From: Diaporthe sp. PMI_573
Taxonomy: Eukaryota > Ascomycota > Sordariomycetes > Diaporthales > Diaporthaceae
Direction of reading: 5' to 3'
DNA: 64,000 nucleotides
NCBI GenBank assembly: GCA_021399435.1
Contig: JAJTUP010000036.1
Location: 248,001-312,000, forward strand
A program made the position numbers and the translations under genes. Positions within the stretch are counted from its first letter, which is position 1. The number at the start of each line of letters is the position of its first letter. Positions 1 through 11,400 of this stretch are shown one piece after another. The notes under the pieces are model-generated. The model was given only the letters and a program-made list of their open reading frames with translations, did no database searches and was not told the origin of the DNA.

Positions 1-132
1 GAGTTGGTTGCGTCTTTCCAGAAGGCCAAGATCCGTGACTTCAGGACTATCGCTCAAGGGATCGTCGAGTTCCGCCGCCGCTTCCTTGGGGACTCTTCTA
101 GGGTCCTTCATCTTGAAGGAGTCAGCATCTGA
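1..132 (+). CDS. Possible 3' end of a gene cut by the window edge
   Basis: Frame 1 is open from the first base to a TGA at 130-132, giving 43 residues. Codon choice fits the real genes in this window, with many C- or G-ending codons such as AAG, ATC, GAC, TTC and CGC. The peptide is charged and helical-looking (it includes FQKAKIRDFRTIAQGIVEF). No domain can be recognised from so short a piece. It could be a chance open frame, and the upstream sequence would decide. I infer a partial gene but do not assign a function. Confidence 0.35.
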   Translation, partial: ELVASFQKAKIRDFRTIAQGIVEFRRRFLGDSSRVLHLEGVSI

Positions 133-954
133 GCCGCGATCAACCCACCTGACTTCAAGGTCTCTCTCAAGGCTGCATCAAACAGCCACCCCAGTGGCGC
201 CCCACTAGTAGATGACCCCTTGATTATGCGTTTGCCCATCCTACCCCATTTTTGCTATTTCAGTTTTTGCGAGGAGTTTTGGCATCGGATATACCAATTA
301 GGCGGCATGTCTTCCCATTCACGGTGTATCTTGCGATGCACACTGCATTGCATCTGTCTCATAGCAGCTACGCCAGCATTTCTTGGTGCATCGGATGGCA
401 AGAGGAGGCGTTGTGCGAATGTGATACCCAGCTTCCATTCCAGGGTTGTAGTACTTAATTCCACAAATTCATAATACGGTGGCAAGAAAGAAAAAAGAAC
501 AAGAAACAAATGAAAGAGGAGCAGAGAAAGAGTGAACGAATAGGAGCAGAAAGTAATGGTTGATGTCCGGGGGCTGGTTAGCCTATCAGCTGACTGCTGT
601 TCGATGGGACAGTGCAGGCTCCTCGGATCGCAGCATTCAACATGCGGCCTCAGCGAGACCATGGGTCCTGGGCACGTAATGTTACAGGTCGGTGGTTCCT
701 GACGAGTGTGCAATACATGAAGTATCTTCCAGACGCAGGCTTTTGAATTTTGTGTGACTCGCATGATGTGCGAAAACGTCCACCAGCGATGCTTAGTCCT
801 GGGACTTCTCTAAACTGAGGACAGACCATGCTATTCTACGGGAGCCAATTGTGAGAGCATTGCGAAAGTCGAGCTTGGATTCTCATCCTGCCTCTCGAGT
901 CAACCGTCCTCCCTTACCTCCCACTCCAGTGAGGCTTCATGATGTTCAGGAACA
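133..954. other. Intergenic, no gene supported
   Basis: A minus-strand open frame at 255-764 crosses this stretch, but it is rich in Cys, Ser and Leu with a coding-unlike composition and no recognisable domain. The sequence probably holds the 3' flanks of the partial gene on its left and of the minus-strand BNA6 gene on its right. Confidence 0.5.
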
Positions 955-1947
955 TCAATGGTTGATTTTGAGGGAGAAGTCAACGTGCGGGACACCCTGA
1001 TGGATTGCACTGGTCGACAAGATATCGACATCTACATGGCAGCCATCAGTATCGTTCACCGGCACAGCCTGCCCAGAGCATGAGCAGTCACGGGCGTAGG
1101 AAGGGGGCCATGACTCACCATTTGTCACGTACTCCTCGGCGTTGTCCAGCGTCAGGCCACCCGAGACCTCGACCAGGAAGTGCCTCTTGCCAGCCCAGCG
1201 CTGCTTCAGGCTCTTGGCGGCGACCTTGACGCCCTCGCCGGAGAAGTTGTCGAGCATGACGACGTCAGCGCCGGCCTCGATAGCCTCGTCGGCCTCGGCC
1301 TCGCTCTGGACCTCGACCTCGACCTTGAGCGAGAACCCGCCGGCGCTCTTTGCGGCGGCGACGGCGTCCCGGATGCTGCCCCTGCTCCAGACGTGGTTGT
1401 CCTTGAGCATGATCATGGAGCTCAGGTCCATGCGGTGGCCGTCGGCGCCGCCGACCAGCATGCCGTACTTCTCGACCAGGCGGAACCCGGGCGTGGTCTT
1501 GCGCGTGCCGGCCAGCGCGCCGCGGTAGCCCGCCGACCGCAGGTTGACGAGGAAACCCCTAGCCATGCTGGCGACGCCGCTGCAGCGCGCGAGGATGTTG
1601 AGGGCGACGCGCTCGCCCAGAAGGATTCCCCTAGCGGGCCCGGTGACGGTGGCGACCTTCATCTTGATGCCGCCGCCGCCCTTGTCGCGCTCGATGTGCT
1701 GGCCCTCGCTGGCGTGCCACTCGACGGAGCAGCCGGTCTGGGCAAAGACCTCGGTGAAGAAGGGCACACCGGCCAGGATGCCGCCCGACTTGCCCCAGAG
1801 GGTGGCGGTGCGCGGCGCGTCGCCGACGACGAAGCCGCCGTAGTCGAAGGAGGGCGTGTCCTCGGCCAGCCAGGCGGTGATCTGGGTCTTCCAGTGAGAC
1901 GGCAGGAGGTGCTCCAGCGAGCCATGGTCTAGCGGCATGTCCCGCAT
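955..1947 (-). CDS. BNA6: Quinolinate phosphoribosyltransferase (decarboxylating)
   Basis: Converts quinolinate and PRPP to nicotinate mononucleotide, CO2 and pyrophosphate, the step where de novo (kynurenine) NAD synthesis meets the core pathway. Exons are 1947-1119 and 1031-955. The intron 1118-1032 (87 nt, GTGAGT...TAG) is a multiple of three, so the frame stays open through it; removing it restores the expected YVTNDVDILS join. Seen motifs: GTRKTTPGFR and the HRMD/MLKDNH stretch of the PRPP/quinolinate site, VVMLDNF, EVSGG, and the family-typical end DFSLKI. The predicted length of 301 aa is close to the usual 290-300. The start was set at the ATG at 1947; a second ATG three codons on (1938) is equally possible, while the first ATG of the open frame (2022) would add a Pro/His-rich leader not typical of the family. 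Confidence 0.93.
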   Translation of the reverse strand: MRDMPLDHGSLEHLLPSHWKTQITAWLAEDTPSFDYGGFVVGDAPRTATLWGKSGGILAGVPFFTEVFAQTGCSVEWHASEGQHIERDKGGGGIKMKVATVTGPARGILLGERVALNILARCSGVASMARGFLVNLRSAGYRGALAGTRKTTPGFRLVEKYGMLVGGADGHRMDLSSMIMLKDNHVWSRGSIRDAVAAAKSAGGFSLKVEVEVQSEAEADEAIEAGADVVMLDNFSGEGVKVAAKSLKQRWAGKRHFLVEVSGGLTLDNAEEYVTNGESWPPSYARDCSCSGQAVPVNDTDGCHVDVDILSTSAIHQGVPHVDFSLKINH

Positions 1948-2597
1948 CTTTGGCTGGGTGAGCGGGTGGTGACGCAGAGGGTGTCTTGGTGTGAGCTGGG
2001 GGTGGGACCCTGGCTCATGCAAGGTGGTGATACAGCCTCGTGTAAGTCAGTGTCGACGCCTGTTGGTTTTTGCGGGACTGGCGATGACTGAAACCGAGGG
2101 ACTTCGGCTCCCCAGGAGATGTGCGGGGCAGATTTAGACGAGGGCGTCACACTGAGAAGAGGCAGGCGCGGGTCGTGGCGTCTAAACAGTCAACGTCAAC
2201 ATGACAAATCCCGAGCCTGAGAAATGTCTTTTGTGATTCATCCCCTACACGGAGAGCTCTCTGGTCCGACAGAGGGGCGAACGGGCAAGCGAGCAACCAC
2301 CCATGCAAAGGGTCAACGGCGGGGAGCTGGTCTTATCTTATCGGACACTGTATGCCCAGCTGGCCTCCAGCTGAGACCGGCTGATGGCTCTGATCACACT
2401 ACCCGAAGCGCCCGCCCAGTGGCATCTCACAACTCCTCTCAGATACATTTCCAAGTGAATTGCTGTCAAGACAAGACTGTCAAAGCCTTGGCTGCCAACA
2501 ACCTTGTCCTCCTGTCTGGATCCATGTCTGCCTCGTTAGCATTTGCTGTAGCCAGCTGAAAAGCTGCCTCCCCCTGAGACAAAATAGGAGACTCGAC
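1948..2597. other. Intergenic region between two minus-strand genes
   Basis: It would hold the BNA6 promoter and the 3' flank of the next minus-strand gene. I see no coding-like frame and no recognisable regulatory element. Confidence 0.5.
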
Positions 2598-3182
2598 TCA
2601 GAACGATGGGAATCGTAGATATCGCAGCAGTCCATTCTCGTATCTGCGAAGCTGAATGAAATCCCCCGGGGACGGGGTCGGTGTTCCGAAACCAAAGACT
2701 AAAGTGACATCCAGCTCAGGTCCGCCCTGCAGGAACTGTCAGGAATTGCCTCAAGAATTGCAGAGGGGAAAAAAAGGGGGGGGGGATGTGAGGCTATTGC
2801 TACTTACCAACTCAAATGCATCTCCCCTGTCTGGGGATTGAGGTAGTGCCATCCATTGTCCCTCGGTCAGAACTAATACGACTCCCTTCAGTGCCCAAAT
2901 AACGCAGCCTTCCTCGGGCCAGCCGTGCTTTTCGATGAAATCCCTGACTAGCTGCATGTTGTCACGTCGTCTGGGGTTTGATGTTTCGTCATGGATCATT
3001 ATGTCCAACAGGTTCAGTATACCCTCCCCCGTATCCTGTGGGACCCTGGTTGTTCCTCTGTAGGGACCGTTCTCGGGGGTATTTCCATCGCTGAGATGCT
3101 CCATATGCCTTGGGTGAGTACTTCGTGTCTTGACCAGGCATGGCACAACGGTGGTTTTGAGACACCGAAATAGGCCACTCAT
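2598..3182 (-). CDS. Hypothetical protein, two exons
   Basis: Exons 3182-2808 and 2726-2598 give 167 aa. The first exon has a coding-like stretch (LVRDFIEKHGWPEEGCVIWA) and ends at a strong GTAAGT donor. Splicing 2807-2727 (81 nt, branch-like CTGAC, acceptor CTGCAG) joins in phase 0 to a coding-like C-terminus (DVTLVFGFGTPTPSPGDF, then RRYENGLLRYL). The unspliced frame instead runs into the G-run and poly-purine tract near 2765-2785. The start is the ATG at 3182; an in-frame ATG at 3275 would add 31 residues. I recognise no domain, signal peptide or membrane segment. The splice-rescued reading frame is what makes it believable; the function is unknown. Confidence 0.55.
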
Positions 3183-3586
3183 TGTCGCCAAGGTACCTGG
3201 GTGGGCGGGCCGAGTAAATAAACTGGTTATACAGCGGCTGAGTTCCCAGAACGGGGTCGATCTTTTGTGTATCAAGGAAGTTTCAAATTGACTTCAGATA
3301 TGTATGTGAAAGGCAAAGCACGCATTGAGGCAGATCTATCTCGACGTCCTAGAAGTAAGCTGAGAGCCTAGGAGCACTATCTACCTGCATAGTCCAGGCA
3401 CCCAACATCCCCCTGCACAACGGATGGATTCGGTCGGCCCAGATCCCAGGAAGTGGGGGAACAACCACATTTTCGGGCCCGGCCCGCAATAGGGCGTAAA
3501 GGACATCCATGTTACGTGTGTGCTTTATTTATTTCCTGTGGGAATTCCATGCCGAGTGCTGGTGCTGCAGAACCCGACATTCCAAA
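3183..3586. promoter_or_regulatory. Shared upstream region of divergent genes
   Basis: About 400 bp separate the starts of the minus-strand hypothetical gene and the plus-strand acetyltransferase, so it probably carries both promoters. I see no clear TATA box or binding site. Confidence 0.4.
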
Positions 3587-5478
3587 ATGCCACCCAAGGC
3601 GATTGAAGACAACAGTGGTCCAAGCCAACAACAACAACAACAAGCCTTGGAGTGGCTTCGACGATATGCCACGGGCTATCACAAGTGGCAGAAAGCTCAA
3701 CATGACGGCGCCACCGTCTTGTATCGCCCACTCGGCGTGGTGGAAAAGGGTTTCGACAACGACGGGACTTATCATGAGGGAAGGGCCGACATCAACCTGG
3801 CCATGTCCTTTGAGATCAAGACGACAAAATCAAAAGCGCAGCTGAGGCGGCACATTCTACTGGCGTGGACCAACCTGCGACTGAGGCACACCCTGCTGAG
3901 CGCCACTGCAATAGGACCGGCCGACTACATGGACCGAGACGCTATGCAGAAAAGTGACCGATTCTTTGCCATGGTGAGACCAACTGGCTATGAGCACGCG
4001 ATCGACTTGGCGAAGGACCCGCTCATCTTCCTGGACGATCACTACTCGTCAATAGATCCCGAGCAGCTGTATTTCCATGCGCAGAACGTGGCCAGGACCT
4101 TCGACGCAAGAAAGTCGCTTGTAAAAGTCATGGTCCTGCCCCTGGAGAGAAGCGGGCCTTCCACTTACTCTCTACGCTTCCTGTTTGTCGAGGCCCACCA
4201 GATCTCGGACGGCCTCACCAATGCCAACTGGACGGGCGACTTCAAGCAGCTTCTTAACAGGGAGTCCGATGAGCTCCAGTCCGCCATCCCGGCCCTCATA
4301 TCGACATTGCACGAGCGCCTTCCGCCCGCACAGGAGGACCTCTACCCGCCCATCTCTGGTTCTCGCGCCCGGCAGCGATGGTTCTGGGCCATCACCCTCG
4401 TGCTCCGCCATGTCCAGAAGCCGCTGCCGCCTGCGTTCCAAAACCCGCTGCGTTACCCAAACGCGCCGACCAAGGCTTCTGTGCCGGAAACGAGGGAATT
4501 CGACAAGGTCCTGGACTACAGCAAGGCGCCTCCGTTGAATTCTGGGACAGTGGTCGCCCACATCGGGAGGAGCGGGACCCGCAGGCTGCATAGAGTCTGT
4601 CGGGAGGTCGGATGCAGCATCGGAGCCGGCAGTTTCGTTCTCGCGGGCATTGTGATGATGGAGATCCACGAGAAGCGCTTTCCGGACATCCCTCTGCACG
4701 GGCGCCATGCTTTCATCGGGTCTTTCCCCATCAACCCGGTAAGCTCGCTCTTCTCCTGTCACGGATCCCCCGTCTTTGATGTTTTTGGAATGTTCAAGAA
4801 TGCAACACCTTAGGGATCCGCAGCAGGACTAACGTCATACTGTAGCGCCCATTCTTCAACCACAAGGCCAAGCCCGACAGTCTGATGCTCGCATTCTCAG
4901 ACGGTGTCGTGCTGCCGTTCCTCTCATCTGACCTCGACCTTGACGGACGGATCAGGTTGTTAGTTCGATCTGCCCAGAGGCAGCTTTCGAGATATCAGAA
5001 ACGGCCCCGCAACGACGGCGCCGTGAACATGCCGGAATACATGGGGCCCAGAGGGGCTGGGAGAGTCGTCCCCATGAATTATCTCGACGTGATTGAGCGC
5101 GCAAACATCAAGCTGCCTGGCCACCTCCGTAAGGAGTTTCCTTACCAGAAGACCCTTCCGAAGCAGGCCAACCCGACCTTGGCAACCTGTGGCGTCAGCT
5201 CGGTGGGCAGGTCAGACCCTGCGATAACCCCCGGGCGGATCGACTTGACCAAGTCTCTGGCCGGGAAGGACGACGCGCTGATAGCCGAGATCATGGGCAC
5301 GAGACAGAGCGTGAGGCCCAGGGATGGAGAGTTCCTCATTGGGATCTGGGGTAGTGATGACTCCATCGACGCAAGCGTCAGCTACGACTCGTGTGCCATT
5401 GACCCGGCGTGGGCTCTGGTGTGGAAGGAGAAGATGGAGACAATTTTAGACGGGCAGAATGGGCAAGCAAAACTGTAA
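3587..5478 (+). CDS. Condensation/acetyltransferase-fold protein, trichothecene O-acetyltransferase-like
   Basis: Exons 3587-4738 and 4846-5478 (intron 4739-4845, GTAAGC...TGTAG, phase 0) encode 594 aa. The chloramphenicol-acetyltransferase-like signature HxxxDG is seen as HQISDG with His204 and Asp208, the catalytic centre of enzymes that move an acyl group from CoA to an alcohol or amine. Length and layout resemble the trichothecene 15-O-acetyltransferase-like family of ascomycetes. I chose the ATG at 3587 because the 26 codons upstream in the open frame are Cys- and aromatic-rich and look untranslated. A short poly-Gln run follows the start. No terpene synthase, P450, NRPS or PKS lies nearby, so nothing here ties it to a toxin cluster; the substrate is unknown. 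Confidence 0.8.
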
Positions 5479-5984
5479 TTTTAGATGATCCTACAGCCAA
5501 AACATACAGGGCTGTTGTGAAGCGCCGGGGTTCTGTCCACCACCTCGAGTCCCGAGGTCCTCTTGATGTCACGGATGCTCTGAGCAGGCCATTAAGCAGA
5601 GTCGATAAGCTACCAGCAAGTATTTTGCACAGAGTACGAAACAATGATAAAGAGTGTTACTGTGGCGGAATCACTCGATTCAGTGCACTGTTTCAATTGA
5701 TTCTCCCCTCGGCCAGCTGAGTCCCTCAGTGACTACTCCACGACATTGCTGACACAGGACGACGCTCAGCTCAATCAATACGATGACTGCGTTGCTGCAA
5801 AAATGCCTCTAGCGACTTTTTGCTCCAGAGAATGCTTCCTGGTGCCATGCTCCTTCCAATGGGTTTCACAATCAACACGGCCGCATATCAATACGTACTG
5901 CTGCAAGTCGGGCGTCTTCAAGCATTGAAACTCAAGGCAATTGCTCCTAGAGGTCATCGACACATGGCAAGCCTTTTTTGAATA

Positions 5985-6200
5985 GAGTCAAACTCGGGGC
6001 CTCGAGCAAAAAGACTAAAAAAAAAGGCTCGATTCACACTCAGGCACTCAGCCAAAAAGACCAAACACAATCAATTTGAACCAAGGGCATCATCAAAAAA
6101 GCACAAAAAGCTGATTTGAACTCAGGGAGATGGGGAAAAATGACAACAAGGGCCAAGTTGAACTCAGGACCCCATCCAAAAAAAGACTTTTCAAACAAAA
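5985..6200. repeat. Diverged tandem repeat, roughly 50 bp units
   Basis: Variants of TTGAACTCAGG or TCAAACTCGGG followed by A-rich AAAAAGAC-type segments recur about four to five times (for example near 5990, 6075, 6115 and 6160). Units are imperfect and of uneven length. No coding role is seen. Confidence 0.5.
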
Positions 6201-6850
6201 AAACAAAGCAGCCTAGAAAAAAAGTCACGACATATAGCCTCCCTCAGCGACACACTCAGTGCAGTGCGCTGGGGAGGCAACCCAACCCGATTTCTCAGGA
6301 AGGGCCATGAGTCCTCGATGGCGGGCGCCCTTTCGGGCCGCCGCTCAATACATGACGCTCCTTGTAGATTATAGAGGCTAGCAGGCCACCTCTTCTACGA
6401 TGCCGATAAGCTGCAGCAAGGGTCGCCCCCTCACGCAGGGCAAAGGTTTCTGGCGGCGAAGTCGTCCTCGAGAAAATCTGGTAATTTTCCGAATTCAAGT
6501 TGCACGCCTTACGCCTTGCGCTATCGACATGTAGATTCCTCGCTAGGAGGCGAGGGGGTCTGGATTTGCTGCCTTATATGTTGCGGGCTAGGTGGGTGGT
6601 GCACCCAGTGACAACTGTGGCGGGGCCGAGGGGTCGCGGGGCAACGGCGACGGCGATGGTGAGGTCGATGACGCGACTATGATTGCGGTTCACGACGCCG
6701 CGACGTGTTTGATGGGCCATGGGAGATGCGTGGGTGGTGTGCAGCTCGGGCCGACGTGAAGCATCACCACGAGGACCTCCTCTGTTGACGGCGGCAAGTC
6801 GCGAGGCGGCCACCCGCGACGCCAGCTGCCAGACTCAAGATTGGCGTGTC

Positions 6851-6871
6851 AAAAAAAAAAAAAAAAAAAAA
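6851..6871 (+). repeat. Poly-A tract (A21)
   Basis: Twenty-one consecutive A on the plus strand. It could be the tail of a retroposed sequence or a simple slippage tract; no upstream element was recognised. Confidence 0.85.
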
Positions 6872-7663
6872 GGATCAGTACAGCTCCGGTGATGCGTGGC
6901 TACACTCGGTCAGCTTGATGATCTCAATACCAGGATGGACGCCCGCACCGACACCTACCGGCCTTGAGTCAAAACCTGATCACCGGTTCAAATGAAGCAA
7001 AAGACAACATTTTCTATATATTTCCTGTCATTAAGAAAAGAAAGGTGATGTGTTCAGTGTACAATCACAACAGGCGGGAGCAAGGTGCCCCGAAATCGAG
7101 TAGATATAGGGTTGGTTTGGGAGTTGGAAAGAGGAAGAGCAGCCAGCGGTCCTCAACATTGAACCACATTGAGCCTGTAGTTTTTCGTTCTGCCGTGTTG
7201 GACTGCCAAGCCGCTACAGAAGATTCCCACCGCCTTCTGAATTGGCTTAGAATTGCAATCTCACATACGGAATCTGCTCAAGTACATAGTTTGGAATGCT
7301 TCATAAAATCTTGTTATTTCCAATGTCTATCTCCCTGCTAACCGGCCTTTTCTTTCCACAAGTAAAGGCTCTACCCATCCCATTATTCAGAAATACCAAG
7401 CCTCAGATACTCAAAACCCTCAATTCCACTATCACGTATGATGATCTTATTGCCTCCGATCCCTCCGCCTTGCCTGGGATCCTCTCCTCGCAAGGCCCCT
7501 CCCACCAGAATGGCAGCCATTATCCTTGCACCAGTCGCAGAGGAGGGCTGGATTAACGCACAGTTGGCGCACATGCTGTATCATCAGGAGAGGTTAGCAG
7601 GAGGTTGGTGGTTTTTTTTTTTGAGCCCGACTGTGCGCTTCATGAAAATTGCTTGTGCAAGTA

Positions 7664-7991
7664 TTAAAGGGGTGGAAGGGGCAGGATACAAATGGGCTTA
7701 ACAAGATGATCAAGCTGGATTGGATTGTTACTGGAGAGAAGATGAGGGAAGGCCACAGTTACCTTGATGAGGGTGAGCGGACGGCTGCGCAGGTCCCATT
7801 CCAAAATGTTAGACATGCGGGTCCAGATCTCGGTAACTTGGGCAAGGTTCGTACTGCCTGGGCTTGGGTTCGGGCTTGGGTTCGGGCTTGTTGGGTTCGG
7901 GCTTGGGCTCTGGTGCTGTACTTGCGTGTTCGTCTGGACACTGGCACGGCACAATCTGTGCCTTTGGTTGTTCTTCTCCGTTGTCGGCCAT
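7664..7991 (-). CDS. Possible small Pro-rich protein gene, structure unresolved
   Basis: Minus-strand frames here contain a proline repeat (EPKPEPNKPEPKPEPKP in one frame, SPNPSPNPSP in another). A clean ATG frame at 7991 ends at 7809 (60 aa). The neighbouring frame continues as NLAQVTEIWTRMSNILEWDL and reaches a good donor (GTAACTG after LTLIK) with a plausible acceptor ATACAG before 7574. The two best-looking parts are in different frames, so either the repeat hides a frame change or one part is chance. The low-complexity base pattern at 7855-7915 can mimic coding on either strand. Confidence 0.25.
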
Positions 7992-8202
7992 GATCAGAAT
8001 TCACTGTTATTACTGCTTCTTGGGTTCCCTTGAACTCCACAGCCATTTGAAAAATGGGGCCAGCGAGGTAGCTATTTATACTGCCCCTCCCAATGACGCG
8101 GCTGCGGCCAGAGCTTATGACTGGGTCGGGACAATGACTTGAACTTTCAAAAACATGTTATTACACAGATTATGATGATAGTACACCTATGATACACAAC
8201 TA

Positions 8203-8461
8203 CTAGTAGTACACCACATCGACCAGCCTGACCCAAAACAATACCAGCGCCACAAGTACAACGCCATACGACATCATTGTAACGAATATATCCTCCTCCT
8301 CCTGACATCCGTCTCCGGCGAGGATTAGCTCCAGCACTTCCCTAGCGCCTTCCATCTTCACTCGTTCTTGTTCGTCCCAGACCTCTACAACAAATGTAAA
8401 CATAGGCCTCCCGGGCTCGTCCTCTCGCCCAATGCGGTCCAAGGCGTCAAGCACCAACTTA
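8203..8461 (-). other. Coding-like tail after the stop of the large NLR gene
   Basis: Just beyond the minus-strand stop at 8459 another minus frame reads LIKLVLDALDRIGREDEPGR, then a charged helical segment and a hydrophobic end (VVLVALVLFWVRLVDVVYY) before a stop at 8203. Codon choice looks genuine. It may be an alternative C-terminus of the large gene: a weak donor GTGACC near 8512 and an acceptor TTGTAG near 8375 would join in phase. It could also be the remains of a frameshift, or a separate small gene. Confidence 0.35.
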
Positions 8462-11400
8462 ATGAGCAGGCGCGGCGAGCAGCGCATTCCCGGTGGCTGG
8501 GCCGCTTTTCTGGTCACCGAGCCTCTTGCGGGCCTCGGAAAGGTCGCCGTAGCTCCTTTGGCGCGAAAGCTGCAGGCTCCGTAGCATGTGGCTGGGGCTC
8601 TTGCGCAGCGCGGCAGGCTGGCCGGGCTTGCCGTCCTCAGAGAGGGAGAACTCCCACACTGAGGGGGCGGTGAAGGTGCCGACGAAGTCGTTGGCCGAGG
8701 GCGCGTTCCTGCTCCACTTAGACGAGTCGCCGTCGCCGAAGGGCGCGTACGCGTCGGGAGCCAGGTGTCTGAACTCGGAGACCACGTGGGTGGTGAGCTG
8801 AGCCATGTCCAGCTCGTCCGACTCGGGCCAGCCGGAGTTGCGGGCGTAAACGCGACGCACGAGCTCGAGCTGCTGCAGGGCGAGAGCCGCGGCGTTCTCC
8901 TCGTCGAAGTCCATGAGCTCCGAGGCGGCATCGTCGACGTCGTCCTCGCCCGACATGTTGAGGTCGAGCAGGGCCCGCAGGATCTCCTCGTGCACGTCGA
9001 GGGCCTCGGCGTACCGCCTGTCGGAGACGCACAGCGACGAGAGCAGGTTGTTCATGTCCACCGTGGCCGCGTCCAGCAGACCCCATGTCCGGCGCAAGTT
9101 GTAAGCCATGGACTCGGCGAGGGTAATCGCCTGGTCTCGCTTGCCTCGGACGAAGAGGACCTCGACCAAGCGGCGGCCGACGGCGATGACTGTGGTCGCT
9201 GACCAGGAACTTTGTATAATACGTGAATTCCACAGCTGGGTGAGGAGCCACTCAAGATCCTCGTAGTTCTTCTGCTGACCCATGAGGCGGACCAAGCTGT
9301 TAAGCTCGGAGGCCTGAAGCTGGATCAGATCAATGTTCATGCTCCTGCAAGCGGTAAGTGTCTCGCGGAGGATGGTCTTGGACAGCTCCAGCATGCGGTT
9401 CTGCATGATGGCGTCAGCTGCCTTGTTGGACCTGACGCCCAGGCCGGCCAGGTATAGAGAAAGCTTGAAGGCGAAGGGGATCGTCCTGGCGTTCTTGAAA
9501 CCGTTCTGGCTGGCAATGAACTGGTGCCAAGCGGTGGCCAGGTCGAGGGCCTGAGCATAGCTATCGACCAGGAGAAGAGCATGCACCTTGGCAGTGACTG
9601 AGGTGCAGGCAATGTACACGAGGTCGTCCTCGTGAAGTCGAAGCTGACCAAGCTCCTCGATAATGGCGATGAGGAAGACACGGGTGACGAGCGACTCGGT
9701 CTTAAGGGAAGCGCCATACTTCTCTGTGAAGAGCTTGTAGAGAGACTCTTCCACGGTGACGAGCTGCTCGGCATGCTGCTCCTTGTTGGCCTTCAGGAAG
9801 ACATAAAGGCGAGCACCATCGAACAACTTCTGCTCGACTGACAGGTCCTTGGCGGAGATGCTGAGGCTGTAACGGTCGTACAGGATGCCCTCGGTCAGCA
9901 GGTCGGTCATGATGTCCGAGAATGTGACCTTGACCTTCTTGTCAGCGTTGGCGGCGGCAGTTGCGGCCTCGGAGCTGCGGAGAGACTCCTCGAACGCAGC
10001 AATGAAGACCATGGAGCGGCGGTCAATGTTCTCGCTGAGCTCGATGTTGGAGTTCTTCTCAATAGAGGCAGAACCCGCAATCTTGCCGCGGGCAACGACA
10101 TGGAAGCGCAGCTGCTTCAGCAGAGCCCAAGCCTGGACCGAAAAGCCGCAGGACAGGTAAGTCTTGGCAAGGGTGATACCGGACTCGTGCAGCTTGGTGG
10201 AATCGACGGTCGACTTGCCAGAGCCGCAGGACTCGGAGAGAACCTCGACGACGGACGTGTCAAGCTTCTGCTGGGCTTGCTTGCGGACCTCGGGCTTGTC
10301 AGATCGGGCCCAAACCCCAACGAGGGAGGCCAAGCTGGCCAGGGTGGACTTGTGAGCAACACCATTCTCCTTCTTGTTGATCTCGAGCTGCTCCTTCCAC
10401 AGAGCCTCGGCCTTCTGAGCAGACTCGGGGCTCACGACACCTCTGGGCTTGCTACCAGCAGCACCACCAGCAGCGACGGCAACCGCGCCACCAGCTTGGG
10501 TCTGAACGCTGTACAGGCCGGCGAGGTGACGCTTAGCGGATGCAAGGAGAGAGAGCTGGAAGGCCGACTTCTTTGCATCAACCACCTTGCCACCCTCCTT
10601 GCCACCCTCAGCAGCCTTCTGCTTCTCGGACTCGGAAACAACCTCCTCGCAGATCTTCACAGCCTCCTGCTGGTGCTCCACGTTGGTGCTCTTGCGAGAG
10701 ATGGCGACCAAAGCCAACGATGCTGATTGGGTGATGTCGGCCTGAGGACCGTAGACCCTAATGCAGGTCTCGCGGTACTCCACGGCGATCTTGCGGACCT
10801 CGTCGACGTTCACCTTGAGGTGGGTATCGAGGACAGTGGTGTACCTCTTGTAAATGGTCTGCACCAGCTCCGTCGACAGGTTGTATTCCTTGGCCTTGTT
10901 GGTAAAGGTTGCCCAGAGGGAGGCGTAGACAGGGCGGATCTCGGCCCAACGCTTCTGCTCGTAGTAAATCTTGGAGAGGGCAACCGCAGCTGGCAAGGTA
11001 TCCTTGCTAATGACACCTTGAGGGTTCTTGTCAGCCTTGACCAGCTCAAGATAGTAGCGGTCGGCACCCTTCAGGCGGTACTGGATGCAGAGGTCGCCCA
11101 TGATGTACAGTGTCTTGATCGTCAGAGGGTTTCTAGAGCCAAGAGATGTCCTGTAGCCCTCAAGAAGCTGTTGGTAGACAGCAAGGACCTTGGACCACTG
11201 CTGGGTCTGTTTGTGGTAGTCGATGAGCTGGTTGGCAGACTCGGTGACAAACTCATCCTGGATCCTGAGGCCAGAACGGAGGGAGCACTGGAAGATGGCG
11301 TTGTACATCTTCTCCGCGGACTCAGTCTGGTTTGACTCGGCATAGGCCAGGGCCAGACGACGGGTGAACTTGATGGCCTCATCCCGGTGCTCCTTAGGGA

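Larger units (their letters stand above)
5479..8202. other. Gene-poor, repeat-rich stretch
   Basis: It holds a diverged tandem repeat (about 5985-6200), an A21 tract, a Pro-rich minus-strand reading frame and a short plus-strand frame at 7296-7556 whose first residues look like a signal peptide. None of the open frames is convincing alone. Confidence 0.5.

Noticed and set aside
255..764. Minus-strand 169-codon frame
   Set aside because: Cys/Ser/Leu-rich, no domain, no codon bias, crosses what looks like intergenic sequence.
955..1932. Long plus-strand open frames opposite BNA6 (for example 1180-1932)
   Set aside because: Shadow of the minus-strand gene: GC-rich codons make the complement open. 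Motifs of BNA6 are on the minus strand.
3587..5478. Idea that the acetyltransferase marks a trichothecene or other toxin cluster
   Set aside because: No other biosynthetic gene lies within the window; neighbours are BNA6, an unknown protein and an NLR-like gene.
6980..7010. A GGTTCAAAT string that looked like a tRNA T-loop
   Set aside because: No acceptor stem, anticodon arm or A/B box spacing could be built around it. Other TTCGAA-type strings (16015, 16672, 33640) failed the same test.
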